Origin: Rhodothermales bacterium
GTDB taxonomy: Bacteria; Bacteroidota; Rhodothermia; Rhodothermales; UBA10348
Assembly: GCA_017643395.1 (NCBI GenBank)
Contig: JAEPNP010000002.1
Coordinates: 226,290 to 290,289, forward strand
Reading direction: 5' to 3'
Length of the DNA: 64,000 nucleotides
Part shown: one piece after another, positions 37,577-46,425 of the stretch
Numbering within the stretch: position 1 is the first letter of the stretch
How the letters are laid out: each line of letters opens with the position of its first letter
Program-made: the position numbers and the translations under genes
Notes under the pieces: model-generated
The model's database searches: none
Told to the model about the DNA's origin: nothing
Seen by the model: the letters and a program-made list of their open reading frames with translations, nothing else

Positions 37577-37762
37577 ATGAGCCAGGGACGATTGACCAAG
37601 TCCTCCACGAACCGGATGATCGCCGGCGTCTGTGGGGGCATGGCCGAGTACTTTGATGTGGACCCGACGCTGGTGCGGGTGGCCTACATCATCCTTTCGT
37701 TCCTGTCCGGCCTCGGCCTTCTGGCCTATATCATCCTGGCCTTCGTGATGCCGGCTGACTGA
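37577..37762 (+). CDS. Minimal PspC-domain protein (61 aa)
   Basis: The whole protein is one PspC domain: STNRMIAGVCGGMAEYFDVDP, LVRVAYIILSFLSGLGLLAY, IILAFVMPAD. It closely parallels the C-terminus of the preceding gene, including DPTLVR and LAFVMP, so the two are probably duplicates. The start is 2 bp after the preceding stop, implying co-translation. Confidence 0.88.
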   Translation: MSQGRLTKSSTNRMIAGVCGGMAEYFDVDPTLVRVAYIILSFLSGLGLLAYIILAFVMPAD

Positions 37763-37768
37763 GCCTGT

Positions 37769-39040
37769 TCAGGCTTCGGTCCGCTCCGGAATCGACCCCG
37801 CCACTGCGCGGAATAGTCGGTCCGTATCGAAGTAACGGGCGATGGACTCGTTGACGGCCTCCACCGTACAGCCGCGCACGCGCTCGGGATAGCGGTCCAC
37901 CCAGCTCGCGTCCCGACCGTCCTCCATCTGCTGCAGCAGCGCCCCGGCAATCCCTGCGGTCGTGGCGAGCCGAACCTGGAACGAGCCCGCAATGGTGTCC
38001 TGCTTTTCCAGAAGTTCGTCCGCGGTCACTCCGTCCGCGACAAAGTCCCGGAGAACGGCCTCAGTCACTTCGATGCCACGGTCCAGGTTGTCCTGAGACA
38101 GCGTGACGTGTACGCGCCACATGCCGTTGTATCGTTGGTCGAAGCCACGCAGTCCGCTGCCGACCCCATAGGTCAGACCCTCCTTGTCCCGCACGATGTT
38201 CATCAGGCGCGCGGAGAAATTCCCGCCGAGCACAAAGCTGGCCATGTAGGCAGCCAGGAAGTCGTCATCGGTACGCGTCAGGTCGACCGCGTGGCCCCAT
38301 CGCACGTCCAGATTGTCCCGGTCTGCGATGTGCACCTCTTCCGAGCCCGGCTTCGCGATACCGGTGCCAGGCAGATCGGGTGTAGCCGGGCTGGCGGATC
38401 CGGACCAGCCCGCGGCCGCGCTCTCCACGGCCCGGCGACAGGCGTCTACGTCCACGTCTCCCACTATGACCAGGCGCGGATGACCCGCAAGTAAACGCGA
38501 ATGCGCCGCGACCACCTGATTCCGGTCGACAGCCGTGACCACGGCTGCCTCCTCGTCAGGGCTCAGCATGTAGTTGGGGTGGCCTGCGGGATATGCCCGG
38601 CGTGCCAGCGCGAGGTCGGCTCGATATCCGGCATCCGCGATGCCGCGCTGAATCGAAGCCTGAAGCCGATCTCGGCTCTTGTCGAGCTCCGAATCATCGA
38701 AGGCCGGCTGCAGCAGTTGCTCAAAGAGCAATCCCATCACAGCATCCAGGTCCGCCCGCAGGCACCGCGCTGAGCACCGCACTCGGGCGGTCGAGCCTGA
38801 AAAGCTCATCTGGGCGCCGAGATTCTCGAGCACCGATGCAATCTCAAAGCGGTCCTGCTGCAGAGTGCCCTTGTCCAGGGTACCCGCCATCATCTCCTGA
38901 ACCAGTTCGCCGCCGGCCCGGAAATCCGGCCACGTATCTACCGAACCACGCACCGTGACCACGTCGCGAATTCCGGTCGGCAGAACAATCAGGTCAACGG
39001 GGCCCGCCTGCACCGCGACGGCCCGATCCGAAATTCGCAT
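37769..39040 (-). CDS. M16-family peptidase-like protein lacking the zinc motif
   Basis: The 423 residues show the two-domain M16B (pitrilysin) arrangement, with SFVLGGNFSARLMNIVRDKEGLTYGVGSGL typical of the C-terminal half. Where active members have HxxEH, this protein reads GELVQEMMAGTL, so it should be catalytically inactive. In Bacteroidota and others, M16 enzymes often work as a pair of one active and one inactive subunit; the active partner is not in the window. It lies 24 bp after adk on the same strand. Confidence 0.87.
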   Translation of the reverse strand: MRISDRAVAVQAGPVDLIVLPTGIRDVVTVRGSVDTWPDFRAGGELVQEMMAGTLDKGTLQQDRFEIASVLENLGAQMSFSGSTARVRCSARCLRADLDAVMGLLFEQLLQPAFDDSELDKSRDRLQASIQRGIADAGYRADLALARRAYPAGHPNYMLSPDEEAAVVTAVDRNQVVAAHSRLLAGHPRLVIVGDVDVDACRRAVESAAAGWSGSASPATPDLPGTGIAKPGSEEVHIADRDNLDVRWGHAVDLTRTDDDFLAAYMASFVLGGNFSARLMNIVRDKEGLTYGVGSGLRGFDQRYNGMWRVHVTLSQDNLDRGIEVTEAVLRDFVADGVTADELLEKQDTIAGSFQVRLATTAGIAGALLQQMEDGRDASWVDRYPERVRGCTVEAVNESIARYFDTDRLFRAVAGSIPERTEA

Positions 39041-39064
39041 GCAGGAATTGCTGGCGTCCGGCGT

Positions 39065-39721
39065 TCAGCCCGCCTTTCGGGCTCCGGCGCGGGACGGATT
39101 CAGGAGTCCCATGATACGCTCGTGCACGCTGTCCTTGGAGCAGTCTCCGTTGACTTCGCGCAAAAGCCCCTTGCGGCGGTAGAACTCCTCGAGCGGCTTG
39201 GTTTCCCGTCGGTAGGATTCCAGTCGCGCCTGGATGGCTTCCGGCTCGTCATCCGGCCGCTGAATGATGTCCTCGGGATCCACATCCGGCGGAGGCGGAA
39301 AGAACTCCAGGTGATAGCTCTCTCCCGTGTTTTTGTGGATGCGCCGCCCGGAAAGGCGTCGGATGATCACTTCATCCGGCACGCTCAGAAAGACCACCGC
39401 GTTCAGTTCGGCCTTGTAGGCCGTCAGGAAGGCATCCAGCCATTCCGCCTGCTCCAGGGTACGCGGATAACCATCGAGAATGAAGTTGTCGAACCCGGCC
39501 GTCGCGATGGCAGTGTCCGCCAGTTTCCTGACAAGCTCGCCCGGCACGAGCTTGCCGGCAGTGACGTAGCTCTTGGCCTCCTGACCCAACTTTGAGTCTT
39601 CGCGGATGGCCCAGCGGATCAGATTTCCGGTCGAAATGGTGACCAGCCCATGGGTCTCCGCCAGAATGGCGGCCTGCGTACCCTTTCCGGCACCCGGCGG
39701 CCCAAAGAGTGCTAAGCGCAT
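39065..39721 (-). CDS. adk: Adenylate kinase
   Basis: Adk interconverts ATP + AMP and 2 ADP. The P-loop GPPGAGKGTQAA, STGNLIRWAI, AMP-binding LDGYPRTLEQAEWLD and LID region SGRRIHKNTGESYHLEF are clear. Length 218 is normal. The LID has no Cys4 zinc site. Confidence 0.97.
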   Translation of the reverse strand: MRLALFGPPGAGKGTQAAILAETHGLVTISTGNLIRWAIREDSKLGQEAKSYVTAGKLVPGELVRKLADTAIATAGFDNFILDGYPRTLEQAEWLDAFLTAYKAELNAVVFLSVPDEVIIRRLSGRRIHKNTGESYHLEFFPPPPDVDPEDIIQRPDDEPEAIQARLESYRRETKPLEEFYRRKGLLREVNGDCSKDSVHERIMGLLNPSRAGARKAG

Positions 39722-39836
39722 GAAAACCAGACGTTTACGAATCAGATTCGGTCCTACAAGAATCAGTCCCGATCGGACCCGTCCGGTAATGATACGGTAA
39801 CAAAACGGCTGACCAAACCCTTGCCAGGCCCGAAAT

Positions 39837-39893
39837 AGCGAAATTTCGCTGGCCCTTCCGCAGTCTGGCTGCTAGTTTTTCGCTCACAGCGAA
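39837..39893. promoter_or_regulatory. Paired AGCGAA/TTCGCT inverted repeats before the ScfR-type regulator
   Basis: AGCGAAATTTCGCT (39837-39850) is a perfect 14-bp palindrome. TTCGCT-CAC-AGCGAA (39879-39893) repeats the same 6-bp arms in reverse order and ends 14 bp before the start codon. TAGTTTTT (39873-39880), close to the Bacteroidota -7 box, lies between them. The pattern suggests autoregulation by the gene that follows. Confidence 0.55.
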
Positions 39894-39907
39894 CAGGATG
39901 CAGACTC

Positions 39908-41392
39908 ATGGCCGTCAGCGAAGACAACCTTCGTTTCATTCTCGGACTCAAGGTCAAGAAGCTCAGGCAGGCGGCCGGACTGTCGCTCAAGCAGCTCGCC
40001 GCGGGATCCGGACTCTCCATCTCGTACCTGAGCGAGATTGAGAAGGGCAAGAAGTACCCCAAGCCTGAAAAACTGCTCGGCATAGCACAGGCGCTGGAGG
40101 TGCCGTACGACGAACTCGTCTCCGTTCGGGTGGACGCGCAGCTGGATCCACTCACCCAGACCCTGCGCTCCCCTTTCTTTGCCGAATTCCCGTTCGATGT
40201 ATTCGGTCTGGAAGCGCAGGACCTCTTCGCGCTTTTCTCTGAAGACCCGAGCAAGGCGGGGGCGCTTGTGCGCACGCTGCTGGAGATCGGGCAGATGTAC
40301 GACATGCGAGTGGAGCATTTCCTGTTCGCTGCGCTTCGCTCGTACCAGCTGATGCACGACAACTATTTCGCTGAAATCGAAGATGCGGCCGCCGGTTTTC
40401 GCAGCCAGGTGGGCGTGGACGAGCTTGATACTGACCCGTTGCAGGCCCTGACGCGCACACTGGAGCGGGTGCACAACTATCGGCTGGACTGGCAGGCCCT
40501 GGGGCGCACGCCAGAGCTTCGGGACATGCGTTCGGTCTTCTCCGACGGACCGAACCCGACGCTCTACGTCAACCCGAATCTGTTGCCGTCCCAAAAGGCG
40601 TTTCAGTTGGGCCGGGAACTGGCTTACCACGTCATGGGACTGGAGGCACGGGCCACGACGTCCTCCTGGCTCAAAGTGGAGAGCTTTGAGCAGGTCCTGA
40701 ACAACTTCAAGGCCAGCTACTTTGCCGGGGCCGTTCTGCTGGATCGGGACCAGGTCGTCGACGCCATGAGCTCCTTCTTCAGCTTGCCCACGTGGCAGCC
40801 GGAGGCGCTGCTGGATGTCATGGACCGATTCTCGGCCACAACCGAGATGTTCTTCTACCGACTGGGTCAGGTGCTGCCGGGCGTGATGGGGCTGCAGGAC
40901 ACCTTCTTCATGCGGCTTGCATACGACCAGCGCTCCGGCCGCACGCGCCTGAGCAAAGTGTTCAATCGCACGGGGGCCACGCTGCCCCAGGGCTTCTGGC
41001 AGGACGAACACTATTGTGCGCGATGGGCAGGACAGCGCCTTCTGGCGTCGGTGGAGCCAGGTGAGGCCGCGGTGCGCGTTCGGGCGCAGCGCTCTCGCTT
41101 CCTCGACAATGACCAGGACTTCTTTGTAATGGCCGCTTCCAGGCCGTTGCGTCTGTCCACGGCCAACTACTCGTGTGTGTCGCTGGGCCTCCAGATGGAT
41201 GAGCAGTTCCGACGTACAGTGGCATTTGCCGAGGACCCGAATCTTCCGGTCGAGATTGTCAACGTGACCTGCCAGCGGTGTCCGTTGGGCCCCAGCGACT
41301 GTCGCGACCGACGCGCTGAGGCCACGCTCTACTCGGAGAAATCGCGTCTGGCTCGTCGTGAGGCGGCCATCAACGAACTACTCAATCGATAG
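39908..41392 (+). CDS. XRE-family regulator with degenerate ImmA/IrrE domain (ScfR/RamB type)
   Basis: The N-terminal helix-turn-helix (residues 10-65) reads LKVKKLRQAAGLSLKQLA and SISYLSEIEKGKKYP. The central region corresponds to an ImmA/IrrE peptidase domain, but the zinc motif HExxH appears as GRELAYHVMG, so metal binding is probably lost. The C-terminal domain ends in a cysteine cluster CQRCPLGPSDC, typical of short-chain fatty-acyl regulators (ScfR, RamB, PrpC-type control). These control acetate, propionate or glyoxylate genes in other bacteria. The ligand here is unknown. Its 3' end overlaps the convergent lipoprotein gene by 11 bp. Confidence 0.85.
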   Translation: MAVSEDNLRFILGLKVKKLRQAAGLSLKQLAAGSGLSISYLSEIEKGKKYPKPEKLLGIAQALEVPYDELVSVRVDAQLDPLTQTLRSPFFAEFPFDVFGLEAQDLFALFSEDPSKAGALVRTLLEIGQMYDMRVEHFLFAALRSYQLMHDNYFAEIEDAAAGFRSQVGVDELDTDPLQALTRTLERVHNYRLDWQALGRTPELRDMRSVFSDGPNPTLYVNPNLLPSQKAFQLGRELAYHVMGLEARATTSSWLKVESFEQVLNNFKASYFAGAVLLDRDQVVDAMSSFFSLPTWQPEALLDVMDRFSATTEMFFYRLGQVLPGVMGLQDTFFMRLAYDQRSGRTRLSKVFNRTGATLPQGFWQDEHYCARWAGQRLLASVEPGEAAVRVRAQRSRFLDNDQDFFVMAASRPLRLSTANYSCVSLGLQMDEQFRRTVAFAEDPNLPVEIVNVTCQRCPLGPSDCRDRRAEATLYSEKSRLARREAAINELLNR

Positions 41393-42269
41393 ACTGGCGA
41401 ATCAGTGCCCGCGGGGTCAGAAGCAGGAGAGCGCCCCCTGTAACCTCCAGGTCAACCACCCCTTCCGGCGCGGCAATGCCGCCCTCCGACTCGGTCAGGC
41501 GCCACGCCCGCTGCTGCCCTGCGACCCACAGTTCGGCCCCCAGGGCAGTTGCCCCCTGAGCCGAGTGCACGTCCAGTTCGTTTGCAAACTCGTCGAACAC
41601 ATAGACGCTGGAGTTTGCATCGAGCACGGCAAAGCCGTCTCCTTGACGTGCCAGTGCCTTGGGCTCCATGCGTATTCCGCGGAATGTCGTGAGCACCCGG
41701 TCTGCGCGTCCGGCCCGATCCCAGATCAGCAGCGCAGGCCTCGATGCTTCCAGTGCAACGACAGACCCATCGGACAGCACTACCACGTCGACGGGACGAC
41801 CAGACTCCGTGGCCGTGCCGTCCGACCGGACCGATGCATTATCGCGGAACGCATTCGCGCCTGCAGGCACAGCAAACCTCAGTATGAGATTGCCGTCGTG
41901 GCCAAGACGGTCCACAATTCCGCCGTCGGGATGCGCCACGTAGCGCGAAAGCGCGAGGCCGGCATCGACGGCAGCAACACCGGGCGATGGGGTCTGGGCA
42001 GGAATCGGCCCAGCCGGACCGACAAGAAACAGGCGGCCGGCATCGGCCACCAGAATCTCGCCGTCCGTACTCGCACTCACTGAAGTAGCGGCCCGGAACT
42101 CGGCCAGAACCTGCGTGCCGGCCGGTCGATCGACCATACCAGGTTGGGCACAACCCGAGGCTGCCATCACGGCCAGCGCCAGAATCATGGCGCGGAGCCT
42201 GCAGGAAGGACCCAAGCCGGCCGGCCCAATCCGGAGCCGGCGCGCCCAGAACCGTGATTCGCTTCTCAC
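41382..42269 (-). CDS. Putative lipoprotein with propeller-like repeats
   Basis: No named family is recognised. The GTG start overlaps the purD stop by 4 bp (GTGA). The protein has a long arginine-rich n-region, then MILALAVMAASGC, which looks like a lipoprotein signal with lipobox. The remainder shows repeated beta-strand patterns (DGEILVADAGRLFLV, DGSVVALEASRPALLIWD, GDGFAVLDANSSVYVFD), consistent with a beta-propeller. An alternative start is the internal Met just before the hydrophobic segment (42188). Co-transcription with purD seems likely. Confidence 0.7.
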   Translation of the reverse strand: MRSESRFWARRLRIGPAGLGPSCRLRAMILALAVMAASGCAQPGMVDRPAGTQVLAEFRAATSVSASTDGEILVADAGRLFLVGPAGPIPAQTPSPGVAAVDAGLALSRYVAHPDGGIVDRLGHDGNLILRFAVPAGANAFRDNASVRSDGTATESGRPVDVVVLSDGSVVALEASRPALLIWDRAGRADRVLTTFRGIRMEPKALARQGDGFAVLDANSSVYVFDEFANELDVHSAQGATALGAELWVAGQQRAWRLTESEGGIAAPEGVVDLEVTGGALLLLTPRALIRQSID

Positions 42270-43549
42270 AGAGTCTGCAGTCGCACAAGGCCCTTCTGGC
42301 CGATGTCGCGCCTGAACTGCTGCCCATCAAAACGAATGTGTTCGATCCCGGCATAGCAGCGGGCCAGCGCCTCCGCCAGGTCGTCTCCACGGGCAGCAAC
42401 GGCCATCACGCGGCCTCCGCTGGTCTCCAATCCTCGTTTGCCCACGCGTGTACCCGCATGAAATACCTGCACCCCCGATACCGTCGAGGCCTCAGCAACA
42501 CCCGTAATTCCGCAGCCCTTGGCGTATGCGCCGGGGTATCCGTCCGAGGCGAGTACCACGCATGCCGCTGCCCCATCGTATAGCTCAACACTCGTCTCCG
42601 CCAGTCGCCCGGTTGCGCAGGCGTGGAAGAGCCCGGCGGCGTCGCTCGCAAGCAGCATCATCACCGCCTGGGTCTCGGGGTCCCCAAGTCGGCAGTTGTA
42701 CTCCACCACCTTCGGGCCTTCGGGGGTAATCATGAGGCCCACGTACAACACTCCCGTGTACGGATGTCCTTCCGCCGCCATGCCACGCAGCGTAGGCTCG
42801 ATGATCGTCTCACAAGTCTCCCTGATCAACCCCTCCGTCATGACGGGTGCCGGCGCGTAGGCTCCCATACCGCCTGTATTGGGTCCCGTGTCACCCTCCC
42901 CAATGCGCTTGTGATCCTGGGCCGGCGACAGCAGCACGTAGTTCTTTCCGTCACAGAGGGCGAACACACTCGCCTCCTCCCCGGTCATGAACTCCTCGAC
43001 GACCACCTCGTCCGCGGCATCGCCGAACTGCCGGTCCTGCATCATGGCGCTCAGTGCACTCTCGGCCTCCTCCAGTGTGGCGCAAACCACCGCCCCCTTG
43101 CCGGCGGCCAGTCCACTCGCCTTGACGACAATGGGCGCGCCCTGCTCCCTGATATGCGCCAGCGCCAGGTTGTAGTCCGTGAACGTGCGGTGACCCGCCG
43201 TGGGGATGCCGTAGCGATCCATGAACGCCTTGGCAAAGGCCTTGCTGCCCTCCAACCGCGCGGCTCCGGCCTTTGGGCCCATCGATGGAATTCCGAGCTC
43301 CGAGAGGCGGTCGACGAGGCCGGCCACCAACGGCACCTCCGGCCCGACGACACACAGTTCGATGGACTGCTCCTTCGCAAATGCTACCAGCCCATCCAGG
43401 TCATCGGCCGCAATGGGCACGTTGCGCGCAATCACGCCTGTCCCCGGATTGCCGGGAGCCACGAATACGTCGTGGGCGGATTCGTCCCGCGTGAGGGCCC
43501 ACGTGATGGCGTGTTCTCGCCCCCCGCTGCCAACGACCAGAATTCTCAT
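42266..43549 (-). CDS. purD: Phosphoribosylamine-glycine ligase
   Basis: PurD joins phosphoribosylamine to glycine in purine synthesis. The ATG at 43549 gives MRILVVGSGGREHAITWAL; the ATP-grasp parts IVVKASGLAAGKGAVVC, EEFMTGEEASVFALCDG, DHKRIGEGDTGPNTGGMGAY and NCRLGDPETQAVM are diagnostic. Length 427 is standard. A near -7 box TATTTTAG lies on the minus strand about 32 bp upstream (43581-43588). Confidence 0.97.
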   Translation of the reverse strand: MRILVVGSGGREHAITWALTRDESAHDVFVAPGNPGTGVIARNVPIAADDLDGLVAFAKEQSIELCVVGPEVPLVAGLVDRLSELGIPSMGPKAGAARLEGSKAFAKAFMDRYGIPTAGHRTFTDYNLALAHIREQGAPIVVKASGLAAGKGAVVCATLEEAESALSAMMQDRQFGDAADEVVVEEFMTGEEASVFALCDGKNYVLLSPAQDHKRIGEGDTGPNTGGMGAYAPAPVMTEGLIRETCETIIEPTLRGMAAEGHPYTGVLYVGLMITPEGPKVVEYNCRLGDPETQAVMMLLASDAAGLFHACATGRLAETSVELYDGAAACVVLASDGYPGAYAKGCGITGVAEASTVSGVQVFHAGTRVGKRGLETSGGRVMAVAARGDDLAEALARCYAGIEHIRFDGQQFRRDIGQKGLVRLQTL

Positions 43550-43618
43550 CGATTGCGCCTGTAGTGAACTGGAGTCTGGCCTAAAATATCGCGCCTGAGC
43601 CCGCCCTACCCACGCCCG

Positions 43619-44746
43619 TTGCGCCGACATTTCATTCTACTCGCAGGTTTCGCCATTCTTGCCTCAGGCGCCCGTGCGCAGGACTTCGAGTGGTATCCCG
43701 TTTTCAAACCCTCATACTTCTGGTCAGAAAGCGCAGGTCCGGGAGTTGGATTTGGACTGAACGGACGGCACCTGTTCTCGATGGGCGATGCGGTCCGGCT
43801 GCGCTCCCGCGCCCAGTGGTTTCGCCAATCGGTTGATCTAGGCTGGGCATCCGATTCGCCCGGTGAAGGATTTGACGGCTGGATGATCTCCGCCCGGACC
43901 TATCGCAACCTGCATGAGAGTTTCTATGGTCTGGGGCCCTCTTCCCGCAAGCGGTCGGAACGGTACGCAGACCACCGACTGATCCAGACCCAGATTCGGC
44001 GCTCGATTCAGCTTCCCGGCTCAGCCTGGGCCCAAATCTGGGTCGAGCAGCGCCTGGACATCGTGCGCGGACATGAGCCCGTCGGTGACAGTGCGCCACC
44101 GAGCCCCCATCTCGACCTGCTCACCGAGCAAGGCGAGTATGGGCTCTGGACCGTCGGTCTCGACGTAGGGCTGACCAGCCGATGGGCGGGTCTACAGTTC
44201 CATCTGCGCAGCACCTCGGGAGACGCTTCCCATGAATTGTTCGGCGTGGTCGTCGACCGCACGTGGCGGCTTGGCTCGGATCGCTTTCTCACGGCGCGTT
44301 TCATGCTGGACCGCACGCTGGAGTCCTCGCGCGATGTGCCCTATTTCCTGCTTCCGAGGCTGGATGACCGATTGGCACCAGGCTGGGATCGCAATCGGTT
44401 CTACGGCAACGACCGCGTCGTGATGGGACTGGTGTTCGTACAGCCGATTTTTCGAGTACTCAAGAGCCATCGGTACGAAGGGCTGGTCCATCTGGGCCTG
44501 TCCCAGGTGTATGACGATGTGGCCGAAGATTTCGACCTGCGGGTAGCCTTGGGACCCCATCGCGACGGGTTGGCAAGTGGCGCGGTGCCGCTTGAGCCAA
44601 CGCTCGGAATCGGCTCCCGATTTGTCGCGTTGCGCGGTGGAAATGTGATTGCATCGGCCATGTTGGGCTTCTCCGCGGAAGGACTTCAGGCAACCACCTT
44701 CCGGGTCACGCATCGTCTGTCGGCCTGGCGCCCGTCGGTGCGGTGA
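43619..44746 (+). CDS. Putative outer-membrane beta-barrel protein
   Basis: The TTG start yields signal peptide MRRHFILLAGFAILASGARAQ. The rest alternates polar and apolar residues with many aromatic strand ends, as in outer-membrane barrels (FYGLGPSSRKRSERYADHRL, IWVEQRLDIVRG, FLTARFMLDR). The GLG.SS... and DHRL region is reminiscent of surface-antigen (Omp85-like) barrels without POTRA domains. I cannot assign a specific function. It overlaps the glycosyltransferase start by 4 bp. Confidence 0.72.
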   Translation: MRRHFILLAGFAILASGARAQDFEWYPVFKPSYFWSESAGPGVGFGLNGRHLFSMGDAVRLRSRAQWFRQSVDLGWASDSPGEGFDGWMISARTYRNLHESFYGLGPSSRKRSERYADHRLIQTQIRRSIQLPGSAWAQIWVEQRLDIVRGHEPVGDSAPPSPHLDLLTEQGEYGLWTVGLDVGLTSRWAGLQFHLRSTSGDASHELFGVVVDRTWRLGSDRFLTARFMLDRTLESSRDVPYFLLPRLDDRLAPGWDRNRFYGNDRVVMGLVFVQPIFRVLKSHRYEGLVHLGLSQVYDDVAEDFDLRVALGPHRDGLASGAVPLEPTLGIGSRFVALRGGNVIASAMLGFSAEGLQATTFRVTHRLSAWRPSVR

Positions 44747-45864
44747 CGGGGCTTGTGGCGGTCCTCGTCCTTCCGGTCGCGGTGCACCTGGCGGTCGGCC
44801 TTCTGCTGGTGTGGCAGCTGCGGCAGCCTGCTCCGCGGGTCGGAGGTGAAGAGCACCATCGTAAAGCTGCCCCCGGACCTGTACCTATCGATAGCGGACC
44901 CCACAACCTCCCGGCCGCCTGCTGCCTGGTCGCCGCCCGCGACGAGTCGGCAAACATCGATGCGTGCCTGGCAGCACTAACGGCGCAGTCGGTCCCGCTG
45001 GACATTGTTGTGATCGACGACCACTCGAGCGACGACACGGCAACGAAAGTCGCGGCTTGGTCACGTCACTTTCCGGACCGGGTCAGATTGATTTCGGGCG
45101 GTCCGGGCAAGGTGGCTGCCCTCCAGGCAGGCTTTGAGCAGAGTGAGGCAGCGTGCGTGTTGACTACAGACGCGGACTGCCGACCTCCACAGGGCTGGGC
45201 CCAGGGGCTGCTTGATCACCTGCCTGCATTCGACACAGTCGGCGGCACGACCATGGTCCGGGCAGGCGCTCCGATCGAGCAGCTCGACTGGGCCATTCTG
45301 CTGGGCACAGCCGCCGCCAGCAGCGAGTTGGGGAAGCCGCTGACCGCAATGGGCAACAACATGGCCTTCCGTCGGCGGGCGCTCCAGGCAGCCGGCGGAT
45401 TCGATGCGGCCGGGGACTCCGTGACAGAGGATTATGCCCTGTTCCGGCTGCTTGCCCGGCGCGGCCCGGTCGGCCTGGTGATGACCCCCGAAACGCTGAA
45501 CTGGACCGAACCGGTAGGCTCACTAGCCGCCCTGTTTCGGCAGCGGCGGCGCTGGGCTCTGGGAGCCACCGAGTCGCTGTCGGGGCAAAACGCCGCCGTA
45601 CTGCTCGGCACGTTCATCGCGTATCTCGCGCCCTGGCTGCTGCTTGCCCTCGCGCCGGCAGTCGCACTCGCGTGCTTTGTGCTGCGCTGGATGGTTCAGG
45701 CCGCTCTGGCCGGCGCTGTCGCAGACCGCCTGAAGATCCGGCTGCCCCTGGCCTGGGTCCCGGCACACGACCTGCTGATTTCGCTGTACACGGTCGCCAT
45801 CCCGTTCACGCTTGCCAGCCGCAGGACCCGTTGGAAGGGTCGCACCAGGTACCAGGGGTCCTGA
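44743..45864 (+). CDS. Membrane glycosyltransferase, family 2
   Basis: A GT2 enzyme with an N-terminal transmembrane helix (VLVLPVAVHLAVGLLLVW), the nucleotide-sugar domain (CCLVAARDESANI, VVIDDHSSDDT), the metal-binding DxD as TTDADCRPP, the acceptor motif TEDY and the processivity-type QRRRWALG. Two or three C-terminal transmembrane segments follow. Substrate is not predictable; cell-envelope polysaccharide or glycolipid synthesis is likely from the architecture. The GTG start overlaps the barrel-protein stop. Confidence 0.88.
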   Translation: MTGLVAVLVLPVAVHLAVGLLLVWQLRQPAPRVGGEEHHRKAAPGPVPIDSGPHNLPAACCLVAARDESANIDACLAALTAQSVPLDIVVIDDHSSDDTATKVAAWSRHFPDRVRLISGGPGKVAALQAGFEQSEAACVLTTDADCRPPQGWAQGLLDHLPAFDTVGGTTMVRAGAPIEQLDWAILLGTAAASSELGKPLTAMGNNMAFRRRALQAAGGFDAAGDSVTEDYALFRLLARRGPVGLVMTPETLNWTEPVGSLAALFRQRRRWALGATESLSGQNAAVLLGTFIAYLAPWLLLALAPAVALACFVLRWMVQAALAGAVADRLKIRLPLAWVPAHDLLISLYTVAIPFTLASRRTRWKGRTRYQGS

Positions 45865-46425
45865 CTACCTCTCCGGAGCCGAACCCCGATCGTACCAGGG
45901 ATTCTCCGCAGGCGAGTCCACGCCCATGTAGATGCGAGAGTACGTGACGTAATTCGACGCGAACGCCGCAACCCGATCCACCTCCTCATCCGTCAACTCG
46001 CGAACCACGCGGGCGGGCGCGCCGAGCACAAGGGATCGCGGTGGAATCTCCACCCCGCCCGTCACCAGCGCGCGTGCCCCGACCAGCGAGTCGTGCCCAA
46101 TCACCGCGTCGTCCAGGATCACCGCGCCGATTCCGACCAGTACACGATCCTGAACGGTGCAACCATGAACCACCGCGCTGTGCCCCACCGTGACGTCATC
46201 GCCAAGCCGGGTGGGACTGGTCCGGTTGGTGACGTGCACGACCGCGTTGTCCTGGATGTTGGTTCGGTCGCCGATGCGCACCCAATGCACGTCTCCTCGG
46301 ATGGTCACGTTGAACCAGACGCTGCACTGCTCGCCGAAAACCACGTCTCCGGAGACATCCGCCGAATGCGCAATCCAGGTGCTTTCCGGCACCGTGGGGT
46401 GAACTCCCAGAAAAGGGTGGAGCAT
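45865..46425 (-). CDS. Gamma-carbonic-anhydrase-family protein
   Basis: A left-handed beta-helix of hexapeptide repeats: CSVWFNVTIRGDVHWVRIG, DRTNIQDNAVVHV, VTVGHSAVVHGC, and MVGIGA-like VLVGIGAVILDDAVIG. The three metal-ligand histidines expected in this family are present in HV.. and GHSAVVHGC. Many relatives (YrdA, PaaY) have weak or different activities, so carbonic anhydrase activity is not certain. The start overlaps the mutS stop by one base, indicating co-transcription. Confidence 0.9.
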   Translation of the reverse strand: MLHPFLGVHPTVPESTWIAHSADVSGDVVFGEQCSVWFNVTIRGDVHWVRIGDRTNIQDNAVVHVTNRTSPTRLGDDVTVGHSAVVHGCTVQDRVLVGIGAVILDDAVIGHDSLVGARALVTGGVEIPPRSLVLGAPARVVRELTDEEVDRVAAFASNYVTYSRIYMGVDSPAENPWYDRGSAPER

